Below the pieces are notes generated by a model, which ran no database searches, was not told where the DNA came from, and saw only the letters and a program-made list of their open reading frames with translations. A stretch of 48,735 bases of DNA from RBG-16-66-20 sp036262835 (GTDB lineage: Bacteria > Pseudomonadota > Gammaproteobacteria > Burkholderiales > SG8-39): the NCBI GenBank assembly GCA_036262835.1, contig DATAID010000011.1, positions 1-48,735 on the forward strand. The letters run 5' to 3'. Positions 1 to 7,898 of this stretch are shown here, piece after piece (within the stretch, counting starts at the first letter, position 1; every line of letters starts with the position of its first letter). Position numbers and translations under genes: made by a program.

Positions 1-176
1 TAAGTAGCCGTTGAATCGTCGGCGAACTGAACCTCAACGATCTCGTTTGGGTAGTCGGTGGCGCTAAGACCATCGGCACGTATCTGTTGCTCCGTGCGCC
101 CGAGATGTGCCGCGAGCTCGACCGCCCAATCGTTGAGGATCAGGGCTGCGACCTTTGAGTAGCCGCTCATTTCCAT
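1..176 (-). CDS. Partial hypothetical protein, candidate first integron cassette gene
   Basis: A leftward reading frame of 58 codons runs off the left edge. It begins with ATG at 176-174, and a second ATG lies at 170-168. The visible protein starts MEMSGYSKVAALILNDWAVE and continues with an AAHLGRTEQQIR segment. I do not recognise the family. It points away from the integron integrase gene, and a GTTAGAG core-like sequence lies 5-11 bp upstream of its start. This is where the first cassette gene of an integron would sit. Its base composition is less GC-rich than the main gene clusters, which fits a captured cassette. No attC site can be seen because its 3' end is outside the window, so the cassette assignment is inferred from position and orientation. 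Confidence 0.6.
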   Translation of the reverse strand, partial: MEMSGYSKVAALILNDWAVELAAHLGRTEQQIRADGLSATDYPNEIVEVQFADDSTAT

Positions 177-180
177 GGGG

Positions 181-312
181 CTCTAACGTGTATTGGTTGA
201 CAAAATAGTTGACAGATTGGCAACTATTTTAGGGCGATTTGCAATGCGTGCCCTGTCATCCCGAGTCGCCTCAACCCGTTAGCCATCTTCAGAGCTTTCA
301 ACGGGTCACGAT
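181..312. other. Candidate integron attI region with divergent control sequences
   Basis: This spacer separates intI (rightward) from the leftward cassette-like ORF. Read leftward, it ends in GTTAGAG at 187-181. That is close to the cassette core site GTTRRRY, although the last base departs from the consensus. Just inside it are two GTCAAC direct repeats 12 bp apart, within 198-215. A perfect 10-bp inverted repeat is also present, AAAATAGTTG at 202-211 and CAACTATTTT at 221-230. Such repeats could be integrase-binding boxes, a promoter or operator, or both. The assignment as attI rests on its position next to intI. Confidence 0.5.
202..230. repeat. Perfect 10-bp inverted repeat between intI and the cassette-like gene
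   Basis: The arms AAAATAGTTG and CAACTATTTT are separated by nine bases. The repeat is AT-rich in a GC-rich genome and lies 26-54 bp upstream of the leftward ORF. It could be an operator over that gene's promoter or part of the integrase recognition site. No protein can be assigned to it from the sequence. Confidence 0.6.
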
Positions 313-1308
313 GTGTCAGGAAATCATTACAAGGAGGAGCCAGCCCGGCCGCGCCTTCTCGAGCAGGTGAAGAACGCCATCGAGCTGCGCCACTACAGCC
401 CGCGCACGGAGGAGGTCTACGTCCACTGGATCAAGCGCTTCATCTATTTCCACGGCAAGCGGCATCCGCTGGAGATGGGCGAGCAGGAGGTCACGGAGTT
501 TTTGAACTTCCTCGCGCGCGAGCGCGATGTGGCGGCGTCCACCCAGAACCAGGCGCTCTCGGCGTTGCTCTTTCTCTACAGGGAAGTGCTGCAGCGGCCG
601 TTCGGATGGCTCAATGGTTTGGAGCGGGCGCGCATGCCGACGCGCAAGCCCACCGTCCTCTCGAGGGACGAAGCTCGGCGTCTCCTCGCCGCCCTCCGAG
701 GGCCGCGCTGGATCATGGCAAGCCTGCTCTATGGCGCCGGCCTGCGCTTGCGCGAGTGCCTGAAGCTGCGCGTGAAGGACGTGGATTTCGACTATCGGCA
801 AATCCTGGTGCGCGACGGCAAGGGGGCCAAGGATCGGGTGACGATGCTTCCTGCCGCGGTGATCGAGCCGCTCAGGCTGCACCTGGAGCGTGCCCGCACG
901 CTGCACGAGCGGGATGTGGCGTCCGGCTGCGGCGACGTCGAGCTTCCCGATGCGCTCGCGCGCAAGTACCCGAAGGCGCCGTATGAATGGGCGTGGAAGT
1001 TCGTGTTTCCGTCGCACAAGCTGTCCACCGATCCGCGCACCGGCGTCATCCGGCGCCACCATGTCTACGAGAATTACCTGATCCGCGCGGTGAAGCAGGC
1101 GGCGCATGCCGCCGGAATCGCGAAGCACGTGAGCTGCCACACGCTCAGGCATTCGTTCGCCACGCACCTGTTGGAGTCGGGGCACGACATCCGGACGGTC
1201 CAGGAGCTGCTGGGCCACGCGAGCGTGGAGACGACCATGATCTACACGCACGTCATGAACAAGGGCGGGCGCGGCGTGCCGAGCCCGCTCGACCGGATGC
1301 CCGGCTAG
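313..1308 (+). CDS. intI: Integron integrase (tyrosine recombinase)
   Basis: The 331-residue protein belongs to the tyrosine recombinases that insert and excise gene cassettes at attI and attC sites. The N-terminal SAM-like domain covers about residues 12-95. The catalytic residues line up as R145, K173, H276, R279, H302 and Y311, one residue offset from those of class 1 IntI. The extra segment that separates IntI from XerC/XerD is present at about 190-235, including LARKYPKAPYEWAWKF. No residue is missing, so the enzyme looks active. The start is taken as GTG at 313. An ATG at 311 is in another frame, and the ribosome-site-like AAGGAGG at 330 lies inside the gene. The stop overlaps the stop of the convergent MAPEG gene within one CTAG. 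Confidence 0.95.
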   Translation: MSGNHYKEEPARPRLLEQVKNAIELRHYSPRTEEVYVHWIKRFIYFHGKRHPLEMGEQEVTEFLNFLARERDVAASTQNQALSALLFLYREVLQRPFGWLNGLERARMPTRKPTVLSRDEARRLLAALRGPRWIMASLLYGAGLRLRECLKLRVKDVDFDYRQILVRDGKGAKDRVTMLPAAVIEPLRLHLERARTLHERDVASGCGDVELPDALARKYPKAPYEWAWKFVFPSHKLSTDPRTGVIRRHHVYENYLIRAVKQAAHAAGIAKHVSCHTLRHSFATHLLESGHDIRTVQELLGHASVETTMIYTHVMNKGGRGVPSPLDRMPG

Positions 1309-1712
1309 GCCGGGATGAGCCGGACCACCCAGTAGACCGCGATCGCCATCTGCACGCTGAACGCAAGGAACCTCACGGTGACGGCAGTTGCCGAGGTGGA
1401 GGCGAGGTGGATGATCGATTGAACTATGCGCGCGCCCAGCAGGACGAAAGCGAGCGGATCGGTGGCCGCGGTGTTTCCGGCGACTGCGGCCAGCAGGAGG
1501 AGGCCGCCGAAAATCGGCAGGCCTTCGAGGCAATTCGCATGCGCCCGCGCCAGGCGCTGCATGAAGGGCGAAAGGTTGGTGTTTTCCGGGTTGAAGCCGT
1601 TTGCCGGCACGGCACCGGTCAGGACGAGCTTCGAGCGAATGACCTCCATCAGCACGAGGAGGAGAAGCGTCCAGGCGATGAAGCCGAGCAAGGCGAGCAA
1701 CGTGGCAGACAT
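1305..1712 (-). CDS. MAPEG family membrane protein
   Basis: The 135-residue protein has four hydrophobic segments, at about residues 3-25, 62-80, 86-105 and 112-132. It also has the family motif region NPENTNLSPFMQRLARAHAN between the first two. MAPEG proteins include glutathione-dependent membrane enzymes, but most bacterial members, including this one, have no assigned substrate. It lies convergent to intI and downstream of the nucleotidyltransferase gene, about 15 bp away. Co-transcription with that pair is possible, but nothing suggests a shared function. The family call is firm and the function is unknown. Confidence 0.85.
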   Translation of the reverse strand: MSATLLALLGFIAWTLLLLVLMEVIRSKLVLTGAVPANGFNPENTNLSPFMQRLARAHANCLEGLPIFGGLLLLAAVAGNTAATDPLAFVLLGARIVQSIIHLASTSATAVTVRFLAFSVQMAIAVYWVVRLIPA

Positions 1713-1727
1713 TGGACGGGTTTCCTT

Positions 1728-2252
1728 TCAGGGGCGCGGCAGCAACTCTTGGAGCGCGTAGAGCGTTTTTTGGGGGAAGCGCTCGAGCGGGTAGTACTGC
1801 ACGATGACTTCGAGGGCTTTCTCGTAGCTGCGGAGATCGAGCAGGCGCAGCAGGAAGCGCACGTCGTCCTCGTCATGGAATTCGGCCCCGATCCGGAAAG
1901 CGAGGCATTTCATCGCCAGCAGGTACTCCGGCTGCGCGACCAGGATCTTGAGGTGATCGAGCTCCAGCCAGGGCTGGAACTCGCCCCGTTCGCTCATGTA
2001 GCCCTTGACGGCGTCGTTCAGCCAGTCGGGTTTCAGGTCCGATCGGGCGGCAATCCGCGCCGCCGCAGCGCGGACTTCCTGGGAGGGGCGAAAGTAGCCA
2101 TCCACGTCCTCGGTGGACGGGCGCGCCGAATAGGCAAGGCACATGACCGCCCCGCCCACGAGGTAGAGCTCGCCCGTGATCTTCGAGGCGGCAAGCTCGT
2201 CGTTCAGCTGGCCGAACAGGCGGCGCAGGTCCTTCGCGGAAAGCCCGGCCAC
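1728..2252 (-). CDS. DUF6036-like nucleotidyltransferase, putative toxin of a TA pair
   Basis: The 174-residue protein has the nucleotidyltransferase-fold signature: LYLVGGAVM at about residues 29-37, followed by STEDVDGYF with its acidic pair. The rest is helical and ends in an LRSYEKALEVI region. The layout resembles the DUF6036 and AbiEii-like proteins. Its GTG start immediately follows the TGA of the upstream ribbon-helix-helix gene with no gap, so the two are translationally coupled. In such pairs the nucleotidyltransferase is usually thought to be the toxin and the DNA-binding partner the antitoxin. That role is inferred from family and context. Confidence 0.7.
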   Translation of the reverse strand: MAGLSAKDLRRLFGQLNDELAASKITGELYLVGGAVMCLAYSARPSTEDVDGYFRPSQEVRAAAARIAARSDLKPDWLNDAVKGYMSERGEFQPWLELDHLKILVAQPEYLLAMKCLAFRIGAEFHDEDDVRFLLRLLDLRSYEKALEVIVQYYPLERFPQKTLYALQELLPRP

Positions 2253-2738
2253 TCAGACCTGCCCTCCCACCGCCGTGTCGACGAACAGGTTGCGCCTGCG
2301 AAAGGCGGCAGGGGAGTGGGTGAGGAGGTGAAGGCGCAGGCTGGAGAGCCCGCTGCCAAATTCCGGCGCGCGCAGGGGCTGGATTCGCCTCGTCCAGGCG
2401 GGCGGCGCCACGTCGTTCGAGGCGCACACATGCTCGACCATCGCGGCCACCGTGTTGGCCTGCGAGGCCGAAAGGCCCGCCGGCGGAGCAGGCTCGAGCG
2501 CGTCCTTCAACTCGGCGGCCGAAAGCCCGGAGAGCCAGTTGCTCAGGCCGGCGACGGCGATGCGCTCTCCCTTGCTCGCTTCGATTTCGCGCAGGTGGGC
2601 GCGCCACTGCTCGGCCTGCGCCGGGAGCGTCTTCGCCAGCACATACGCCGACATCCCCATCCCCGCCCGGCGCGCCGCGCGCTCGATCGCCGCCTTCTCG
2701 GCGGGCGTCACGCGAATCTGCAAATGCGCGGTTCTCAT
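2253..2738 (-). CDS. Ribbon-helix-helix DNA-binding protein, putative antitoxin/repressor
   Basis: The 161-residue protein starts with a ribbon-helix-helix domain: strand LQIRVTPAE at about residues 5-13, then two helices ending in GMGMSAYVLA. The remaining 120 residues resemble nothing I recognise and may contact the adjacent nucleotidyltransferase. The ATG at 2738 is preceded by an operator-like palindrome 29-54 bp upstream, a typical site for autoregulation by such proteins. The gene is the first of a two-gene unit with no intergenic gap. Identification as an antitoxin is an inference. A plain regulator of a nucleotidyltransferase is the alternative. Confidence 0.7.
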   Translation of the reverse strand: MRTAHLQIRVTPAEKAAIERAARRAGMGMSAYVLAKTLPAQAEQWRAHLREIEASKGERIAVAGLSNWLSGLSAAELKDALEPAPPAGLSASQANTVAAMVEHVCASNDVAPPAWTRRIQPLRAPEFGSGLSSLRLHLLTHSPAAFRRRNLFVDTAVGGQV

Positions 2739-2766
2739 GGCGAAAGCCTAGCGCGGGCTGGCCTAA

Positions 2767-2792
2767 ATTGTCAATACAAATGTAATGACAAT
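2767..2792 (-). promoter_or_regulatory. Palindromic operator of the RHH-nucleotidyltransferase pair
   Basis: A 26-bp, almost perfect palindrome has outer arms ATTGTCA and TGACAAT and inner arms TACA and TGTA. Only one symmetric base pair and the centre break the symmetry. On the leftward strand, TTGTCA at 2791-2786 could act as a -35 box, which would put the operator over the promoter. Its AT content contrasts strongly with the flanks. Confidence 0.65.
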
Positions 2793-2897
2793 AACGCCTG
2801 ACGAAATGACAGCCGCCCGCCCCTCGGCGCCGTCCTAAGCCGGTCGGCGCATCCGCTTTCCGGCAGGGCGAAAGACGGGGCCCCTAGGCTTCCGGGG

Positions 2898-4211
2898 ATG
2901 AGAATCTGCATCCTCGGGCTTGGCTATGTCGGCGCGGTTTCGGCGGGGTGCCTTGCGCAGGCGGGCCACGATGTCATCGGGGTCGACCCGGTTCAGGTCA
3001 AGGTCGACATGATCAACGAAGGCCGCTCGCCGATCGTCGAGAAGGATCTCGGCGACATCATCAGCGAGCAGGTCGCCTCGCGGCGCCTCGCGGCCACCAC
3101 CAACGCCATCGCCGCGGTGCGCCACTCGGACATCACCTTCGTGTGCGTGGGCACGCCGAGCCAGAAGAACGGCGCGCTCGACCTCAAGTATGTGAAGCGC
3201 GTGTGCGAGCAGATCGGTGCGGCGCTGCGCGGCCATCCCGGCGCGCCGGTGATCGCGATCCGCAGCACGATGCTCCCCGGCTCGATGCGCAACGTCGTCA
3301 TCCCGGCGCTCGAGGCCGGCTCGGGCAAGCGCGCCGGCACCGACTTCGGCGTGTGCATCAACCCCGAATTCCTGCGCGAGAGCACCGCGGTGCACGACTT
3401 CCACAATCCGCCCAAGACCGTGATCGGCGAGCTCAACCGCGCGAGCGGCGACCTGCTGGCCGAGCTCTACCACCGCACGCCGGGGCCGATGATCCGCACC
3501 GAGATCGAGACCGCCGAGATGGTGAAGTACGCCGACAACGCCTGGCACGCGCTCAAGGTGGGCTACGCGAACGAAGTCGGCAACCTCGCCAAGGCGCTCG
3601 GCGTGGACGCACACCGCGTGATGGAAATTTTCTGCCAGGACACCAAGCTCAACCTCTCGCCGTATTACCTCAAGCCCGGCTTCGCCTTCGGCGGCTCCTG
3701 CCTGCCCAAGGACGTGCGCGCGCTCACCTATCTCGCGCGCTCGATGGACGTCGAGCTGCCCATCCTGAACGCGATCCTGCCCTCCAACGAGCGCCAGATC
3801 GATCGCGCCGTGCAGGCCGTCATCGCGGCCGGCCACCGCAAGGTGGGCCTGCTCGGCATCAGCTTCAAGGCCGGCACCGACGACCTGCGCGAGAGCCCGG
3901 TGGTCGAGCTCGCCGAGCGGCTGATCGGCAAGGGCTACGACCTGCGCGTCTACGACGCCAACGTCGCGCTCGCCACCATCCGCGGCGCCAACCGCGAGTA
4001 CCTGCTCGAGCGCATCCCGCACATCTCGCGGCTGCTCGTGCCCGAGCTCGAGGAAGTGCTGGCGCACGCCGGGACCCTGGTGATCGGCAACGGCGCGCCG
4101 GAGTTCCGCGACGTGCCCAAGGCGATCACGGAGCAGCAGACGATCATCGACCTCGTGCGCATCTGCGAGTCGCGCTCGATCGCGGGGGTCTACGAAGGCT
4201 TGTGCTGGTAG
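2898..4211 (+). CDS. algD: AlgD-like GDP-mannose 6-dehydrogenase
   Basis: The 437-residue protein is a nucleotide-sugar 6-dehydrogenase. It oxidises a hexose-nucleotide twice, using two NAD+, to the uronic acid form. The NAD-binding Rossmann motif GLGYVGAVSAGCLA lies at residues 7-20. The catalytic cysteine is C268 in FAFGGSCLPKDVRAL, and the C-terminal domain contains GISFKAGTDDLRESP. Length, cysteine position and long stretches match Pseudomonas AlgD (436 residues) better than UDP-glucose dehydrogenases, so GDP-mannuronate is the likely product. No alginate polymerase genes (alg8, alg44) are seen here, so the polymer need not be alginate. It is the first gene of the carbamoylation operon, and the glycosyltransferase follows after 37 bp. 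Confidence 0.85.
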   Translation: MRICILGLGYVGAVSAGCLAQAGHDVIGVDPVQVKVDMINEGRSPIVEKDLGDIISEQVASRRLAATTNAIAAVRHSDITFVCVGTPSQKNGALDLKYVKRVCEQIGAALRGHPGAPVIAIRSTMLPGSMRNVVIPALEAGSGKRAGTDFGVCINPEFLRESTAVHDFHNPPKTVIGELNRASGDLLAELYHRTPGPMIRTEIETAEMVKYADNAWHALKVGYANEVGNLAKALGVDAHRVMEIFCQDTKLNLSPYYLKPGFAFGGSCLPKDVRALTYLARSMDVELPILNAILPSNERQIDRAVQAVIAAGHRKVGLLGISFKAGTDDLRESPVVELAERLIGKGYDLRVYDANVALATIRGANREYLLERIPHISRLLVPELEEVLAHAGTLVIGNGAPEFRDVPKAITEQQTIIDLVRICESRSIAGVYEGLCW

Positions 4212-4248
4212 TGCACGCGCGGCCCGTCCGTGTTGCAGGCCGCGCCCA

Positions 4249-5493
4249 ATGACGCGGCGCGTACTGATCCTCGTAGAGAACCTGCCCAGCCCCTTCGACC
4301 GGAGGGTCTGGCAGGAGGCGACCACGCTGCGCGACGCCGGCTGGACGGTCTCGATCCTCTGCCCGACGGGCAAGGGCTACGACAAGCACTTCGAGGCGAT
4401 CGAGGGCATCCATATCTGGCGCTACGACCTGCCGGAGGCGGCAGGGGCGCTCGGATACCTCAAGGAATACTCGATCGCGCTCACCCGGACGCTTCTGCTT
4501 TCGCTCAAGGTGTTCTTCACGCGCGGATTCGACGTCGTCCACGCCTGCAACCCGCCGGACCTTTTCTTCCTCATCGGCACGTTCTACAAGCTGCTCGGCC
4601 GCAAGTTCATCTTCGACCACCACGACCTTTGCCCCGAGCTCTACGAGGCGAAGTTCGGCCGGCGCGACCTGCTCTGGCGCCTGATGCGCCTTTTCGAGCG
4701 CTGCACCTTCAACGTCGCCGACCTCTCGATCGCGACCAACGAGTCTTACCGCAAGATCGCGATCGAGCGCGGCGGCATGCCGCCCGGGCGCGTCTTCGTC
4801 GTGAGGAGCGGCCCGAGCCTCGAGCGCATGAAAGTCGTGCCGCCCGACGAGCGGCTGAAAAAGGGCCGGCGCTACCTCGTGGGCTACGTCGGCGTCATGG
4901 GCAAGCAGGAAGGGATCGACTACCTGCTGCGCGCCGCGGCGCACCTCGTGCACGAGTACGGTCGCACCGACATCCAGTACGCCCTGGTCGGCGGCGGCAC
5001 GTCGCTGGAGGAGATGAAGGAGCTCGCCCGGGCGCTCGGCATCGCCGATTACGTCACCTTCACCGGCCGGGTCCCCGATGACGAGATGCTGACGGTGCTC
5101 AACACGGCCGATGTCTGCGTCAACCCGGACGAGGCGAACACGATGAACGACCTCTCGACCATGAACAAGGTCATGGAATACATGGCGCTCGGCAAGCCGA
5201 TGGTGCAGTTCGACCTGGTGGAGGGCCGCGTCTCGGCGCAGGAAGCCTCGCTCTACGCGCGCCGCAACGACGTGGCCGACTTTGCCGTCAAGCTCGCCGC
5301 GCTGCTCGACGATCCCGAGCTGCGCGAGCAGATGGGCGCGTTCGGCCAGCGGCGCGTGCGCGAGGAGCTCGAGTGGCGCCACGAGGCGCCCAAGCTGCTG
5401 GCGGCGTACGAGACCCTCTTCCCGCTAGTCCTTTCGGACCAACCCGGTTCGAGGGCGGCGCGCATTCCGGGCGCTATCGTAAATAGGCGATGA
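4249..5493 (+). CDS. Family 4 (GT-B) glycosyltransferase
   Basis: The 414-residue cytoplasmic or membrane-associated glycosyltransferase would transfer a sugar from an activated donor to a growing lipid-linked glycan. The N-terminal half starts RVLILVENLPSPFDRRVWQE, typical of GT4 enzymes of exopolysaccharide clusters. The C-terminal donor half contains GYVGVMGKQEGIDYLLRAA and YALVGGG. The usual EX7E region appears in altered form around NPDEANTMNDLSTMNKVMEYMALGKP. Its TGA overlaps the ATG of the SxtJ-like gene, so it is coupled to the operon. Donor and acceptor cannot be read from the sequence. A GDP- or UDP-sugar is likely, given the neighbouring dehydrogenase. Confidence 0.88.
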   Translation: MTRRVLILVENLPSPFDRRVWQEATTLRDAGWTVSILCPTGKGYDKHFEAIEGIHIWRYDLPEAAGALGYLKEYSIALTRTLLLSLKVFFTRGFDVVHACNPPDLFFLIGTFYKLLGRKFIFDHHDLCPELYEAKFGRRDLLWRLMRLFERCTFNVADLSIATNESYRKIAIERGGMPPGRVFVVRSGPSLERMKVVPPDERLKKGRRYLVGYVGVMGKQEGIDYLLRAAAHLVHEYGRTDIQYALVGGGTSLEEMKELARALGIADYVTFTGRVPDDEMLTVLNTADVCVNPDEANTMNDLSTMNKVMEYMALGKPMVQFDLVEGRVSAQEASLYARRNDVADFAVKLAALLDDPELREQMGAFGQRRVREELEWRHEAPKLLAAYETLFPLVLSDQPGSRAARIPGAIVNRR

Positions 5494-5894
5494 AGCCCGC
5501 GCTGCCCCCGCAGGTCCCTTCCAACCGCTCGTTCGGCTGGACCTTCGCCGGCGTCTTCCTCGTCGCCGGGGTCTGGGACCTCTGGCGCGGCGGGGCGCAC
5601 CTGCCCTGGCTGATCGCGCTGGCGGCGCTCTTCGCCGCGATCACGCTCACGCGCGCGCAGTGGCTCACGCCGCTCAACCGCGCCTGGATGAAGCTGGGCG
5701 AACTGCTCGGGCGCATCGTCAGCCCGATCGTGCTCGGCCTCATCTACTTCGCGATCTTCACGCCGGTGGCCGTCGTCATGCGCCTTTGCGGCCGCGACGC
5801 GATGAACCGGCGCTGGGAGCCGGGCGCGCCGAGCTACTGGGTAAAGCGCGACCCGCCCGGGCCGCCCGACGACAGCTTCCGCGACATGTTCTAG
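5490..5894 (+). CDS. SxtJ-like small membrane protein
   Basis: The 134-residue protein has hydrophobic segments at about residues 16-30, 38-52 and 68-92, and a polar C-terminus with WEPGAPSYWVKRD. Length and layout match the SxtJ family, first seen in saxitoxin clusters beside the carbamoyltransferase SxtI. The family has no established activity. Here it again lies directly before a DUF5989 miniprotein and a carbamoyltransferase, which supports an accessory role in the carbamoylation or membrane tethering of that enzyme. It overlaps the preceding glycosyltransferase gene by 4 bp. The family assignment comes from memory of the family pattern. Confidence 0.75.
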   Translation: MKPALPPQVPSNRSFGWTFAGVFLVAGVWDLWRGGAHLPWLIALAALFAAITLTRAQWLTPLNRAWMKLGELLGRIVSPIVLGLIYFAIFTPVAVVMRLCGRDAMNRRWEPGAPSYWVKRDPPGPPDDSFRDMF

Positions 5895-5908
5895 AGAGGA
5901 GTCGCTCC

Positions 5909-6058
5909 ATGGATTTCGTGCTCCAGTTCTGGCGCTTTCTCGGCCAGCGCCGCAAGCTCTGGCTGCTGCCGATCATTCTCGTCACGGTGCTGCTGGGCGG
6001 GCTGCTCGTGCTCGCGCACGGCTCGGTCCTCGCGCCCTTCATCTACACGCTGTTCTAG
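5909..6058 (+). CDS. DUF5989 / SxtK-like membrane miniprotein
   Basis: The 49-residue protein starts MDFVLQFWRFLGQRRKLWLL. It has one strong transmembrane helix (about residues 18-36) after a basic, aromatic N-terminus. An AGAGAGGA ribosome site lies 8 bp before the ATG. Its size and pattern match the DUF5989 family, including SxtK of saxitoxin clusters, which is also about 50 residues. Function is unknown. Its fixed place between the SxtJ-like gene and the carbamoyltransferase gene suggests that it helps or anchors that enzyme. Confidence 0.8.
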   Translation: MDFVLQFWRFLGQRRKLWLLPIILVTVLLGGLLVLAHGSVLAPFIYTLF

Positions 6059-6061
6059 CCG

Positions 6062-7897
6062 ATGAAGATCCTCGGCATCTCGGCCTGGTATCACGACAGC
6101 GCCGCGGCGGTGGTCGACGACGGCCGCGTCGCGGCGGCGGCGCAGGAGGAGCGCTTCACGCGCAGGAAGCACGACGCGCGCTTTCCCGTGAATGCAGTGC
6201 GCTCGTGCCTGGAGAACGCGGGCGTGAAGCCCGCCGAGCTCGACCGCGTCGCCTTCTACGACAAGCCCTTCCTCAAGTTCGAGCGGCTGCTCGAGACCTA
6301 CCTCGCTTTCGCGCCGCGCGGCTTCGAGTCCTTCCGCGAGGCGCTGCCGGTGTGGGTCAAGGACAAGCTGTTCCAGCGGCGCAACCTGATCAAGGAGCTG
6401 CAGGAGATCGATCCCTCGGTGGACTGGGGCTCGAAGCTGCTTTTCTCCGAGCACCACCTGAGCCATGCCGCGAGCGCCTTCTACCCGTCGCCCTTCGAGC
6501 GCGCCGCGGTGCTCACCATGGACGGGGTGGGGGAGTGGACCACCACCTCGCTCGCGCTCGGCTACGGGCGCGACCTCAAGGTCGTGCGCGAGATCCATTT
6601 CCCGCACTCGATCGGCCTGCTTTACTCGGCGTTCACCTACTACACCGGCTTCAAGGTGAATTCCGGCGAGTACAAGGTCATGGGCCTCGCGCCGTACGGC
6701 GAGCCGCGCTACGCGCAGCTCATCCGCGACCACCTGATCGACTTGAAGGACGACGGCAGCTTCCGCCTGAACCTCGATTACTTCGAGTACTGCACCGGCC
6801 TCACCATGACGAACGGCAAGTTCGACGCGCTCTTCGGCGCGCCGGCGCGCAAGCCCGAGGACAGGCTCACCCAGCGCGAGATGGACCTCGCGGCGTCGAT
6901 CCAGGCGGTGACCGAAGAAGTGGTGTTGCGTCTTGCCCGAAGCATTGCGAGGGAAACAAAGGAAAAGAATCTCTGTCTTGCCGGCGGCGTCGCGCTCAAT
7001 TGCGTGGCCAACGGCAAGCTCCTGCGCAAGGGATACTTCGAGCGGATCTGGATGCAGCCCGCCGCCGGCGACGCGGGCGGCGCATTGGGCGCCGCCCTGG
7101 TGGCTTTCCACGGCTTTGAAAAGAAGGAAAGAAAAATCAACGGCGCGATGGACGGGATGGCCGGAGGCTATCTCGGCCCTGAATTCACCCTGCAGCAGAT
7201 CCAGGAGCGCCTCACCAAGGCGGGCGCGATCTTCGAGACGCTCGACGACGCCGGCCTCATCGAGGCGAGCACGCGCGCGCTCGCCGAGGGCAAGGCGCTC
7301 GGCTGGTTCCAGGGCCGCATGGAGTTCGGCCCGCGCGCGCTCGGCGCGCGCTCGATCCTGGGCGATGCGCGCTCGCCTTCGATGCAGAAGACCTTGAACC
7401 TGAAGGTGAAGTACCGGGAGTCCTTCAGGCCGTTCGCCCCCGCGATTCTTTTCGAGGACCGGGAAAAGTATTTCAAGATCAAGGAAGAAAGCCCCTACAT
7501 GCTGCTGGTCGCCGATGTGTGCGACGAGCAGCGCATCGCCATGACCGACGAGCAGAAGAGCCTGTTCGGCATCGACAAGCTGAACGTGCCGCGCTCCTCG
7601 ATTCCCGCGGTCACCCACGTCGACTACTCGGCCCGGGTCCAGACGGTGCACCGGGAAACCAACGCGCGCTTCCATTCCCTGATCGATTCGTTCAAGGAAA
7701 AAACGGGCTGCCCGGTCCTCGTCAACACCAGCTTCAACGTGCGCGGCGAGCCGATCGTCGGCAGCCCCGAGGATGCGTTCCGCTGCTTCATGGGCACCGA
7801 GATCGAGGCGCTCGCGGTAGGGAACTGCTTCCTGAGGAAGGAAGCGCAGAACCCGGCGCTCAAGGCGAACTACGAGCACGCCTTCGAGCTCGACTGA
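6062..7897 (+). CDS. NodU/CmcH/SxtI-type O-carbamoyltransferase
   Basis: The 611-residue enzyme transfers the carbamoyl group of carbamoyl phosphate to a hydroxyl group, probably through a carbamoyl-AMP intermediate as in TobZ. The Kae1-like N-terminal domain (about 1-360) opens with ILGISAWYHDSAAAVV. It holds the metal-binding cluster EHHLSHAASAFY with H131, H132 and H135, and the loop MDGVGEWTT. The C-terminal domain contains GRMEFGPRALGARSILGD at about 418-435 and VLVNTSFNVRGEPIV. Length matches SxtI (about 612). It starts 3 bp after the DUF5989 gene. The acceptor is probably a sugar of the exopolysaccharide or its lipid-linked repeat unit, since a glycosyltransferase and a sugar dehydrogenase share the operon. 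Confidence 0.92.
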   Translation: MKILGISAWYHDSAAAVVDDGRVAAAAQEERFTRRKHDARFPVNAVRSCLENAGVKPAELDRVAFYDKPFLKFERLLETYLAFAPRGFESFREALPVWVKDKLFQRRNLIKELQEIDPSVDWGSKLLFSEHHLSHAASAFYPSPFERAAVLTMDGVGEWTTTSLALGYGRDLKVVREIHFPHSIGLLYSAFTYYTGFKVNSGEYKVMGLAPYGEPRYAQLIRDHLIDLKDDGSFRLNLDYFEYCTGLTMTNGKFDALFGAPARKPEDRLTQREMDLAASIQAVTEEVVLRLARSIARETKEKNLCLAGGVALNCVANGKLLRKGYFERIWMQPAAGDAGGALGAALVAFHGFEKKERKINGAMDGMAGGYLGPEFTLQQIQERLTKAGAIFETLDDAGLIEASTRALAEGKALGWFQGRMEFGPRALGARSILGDARSPSMQKTLNLKVKYRESFRPFAPAILFEDREKYFKIKEESPYMLLVADVCDEQRIAMTDEQKSLFGIDKLNVPRSSIPAVTHVDYSARVQTVHRETNARFHSLIDSFKEKTGCPVLVNTSFNVRGEPIVGSPEDAFRCFMGTEIEALAVGNCFLRKEAQNPALKANYEHAFELD

Positions 7898-7898
7898 G

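Noticed and set aside
278..284. GTTAGCC on the rightward strand near intI
   Set aside because: It resembles a cassette core site, but it breaks the GTTRRRY consensus at the third R and lies in the wrong orientation and position for the cassette junction.
2835..4373. Long leftward ORF opposite algD (512 codons)
   Set aside because: It is the antisense shadow of a high-GC gene. It is low-complexity Arg/Ala/His/Val-rich with no recognisable domain, while algD on the other strand is clear.
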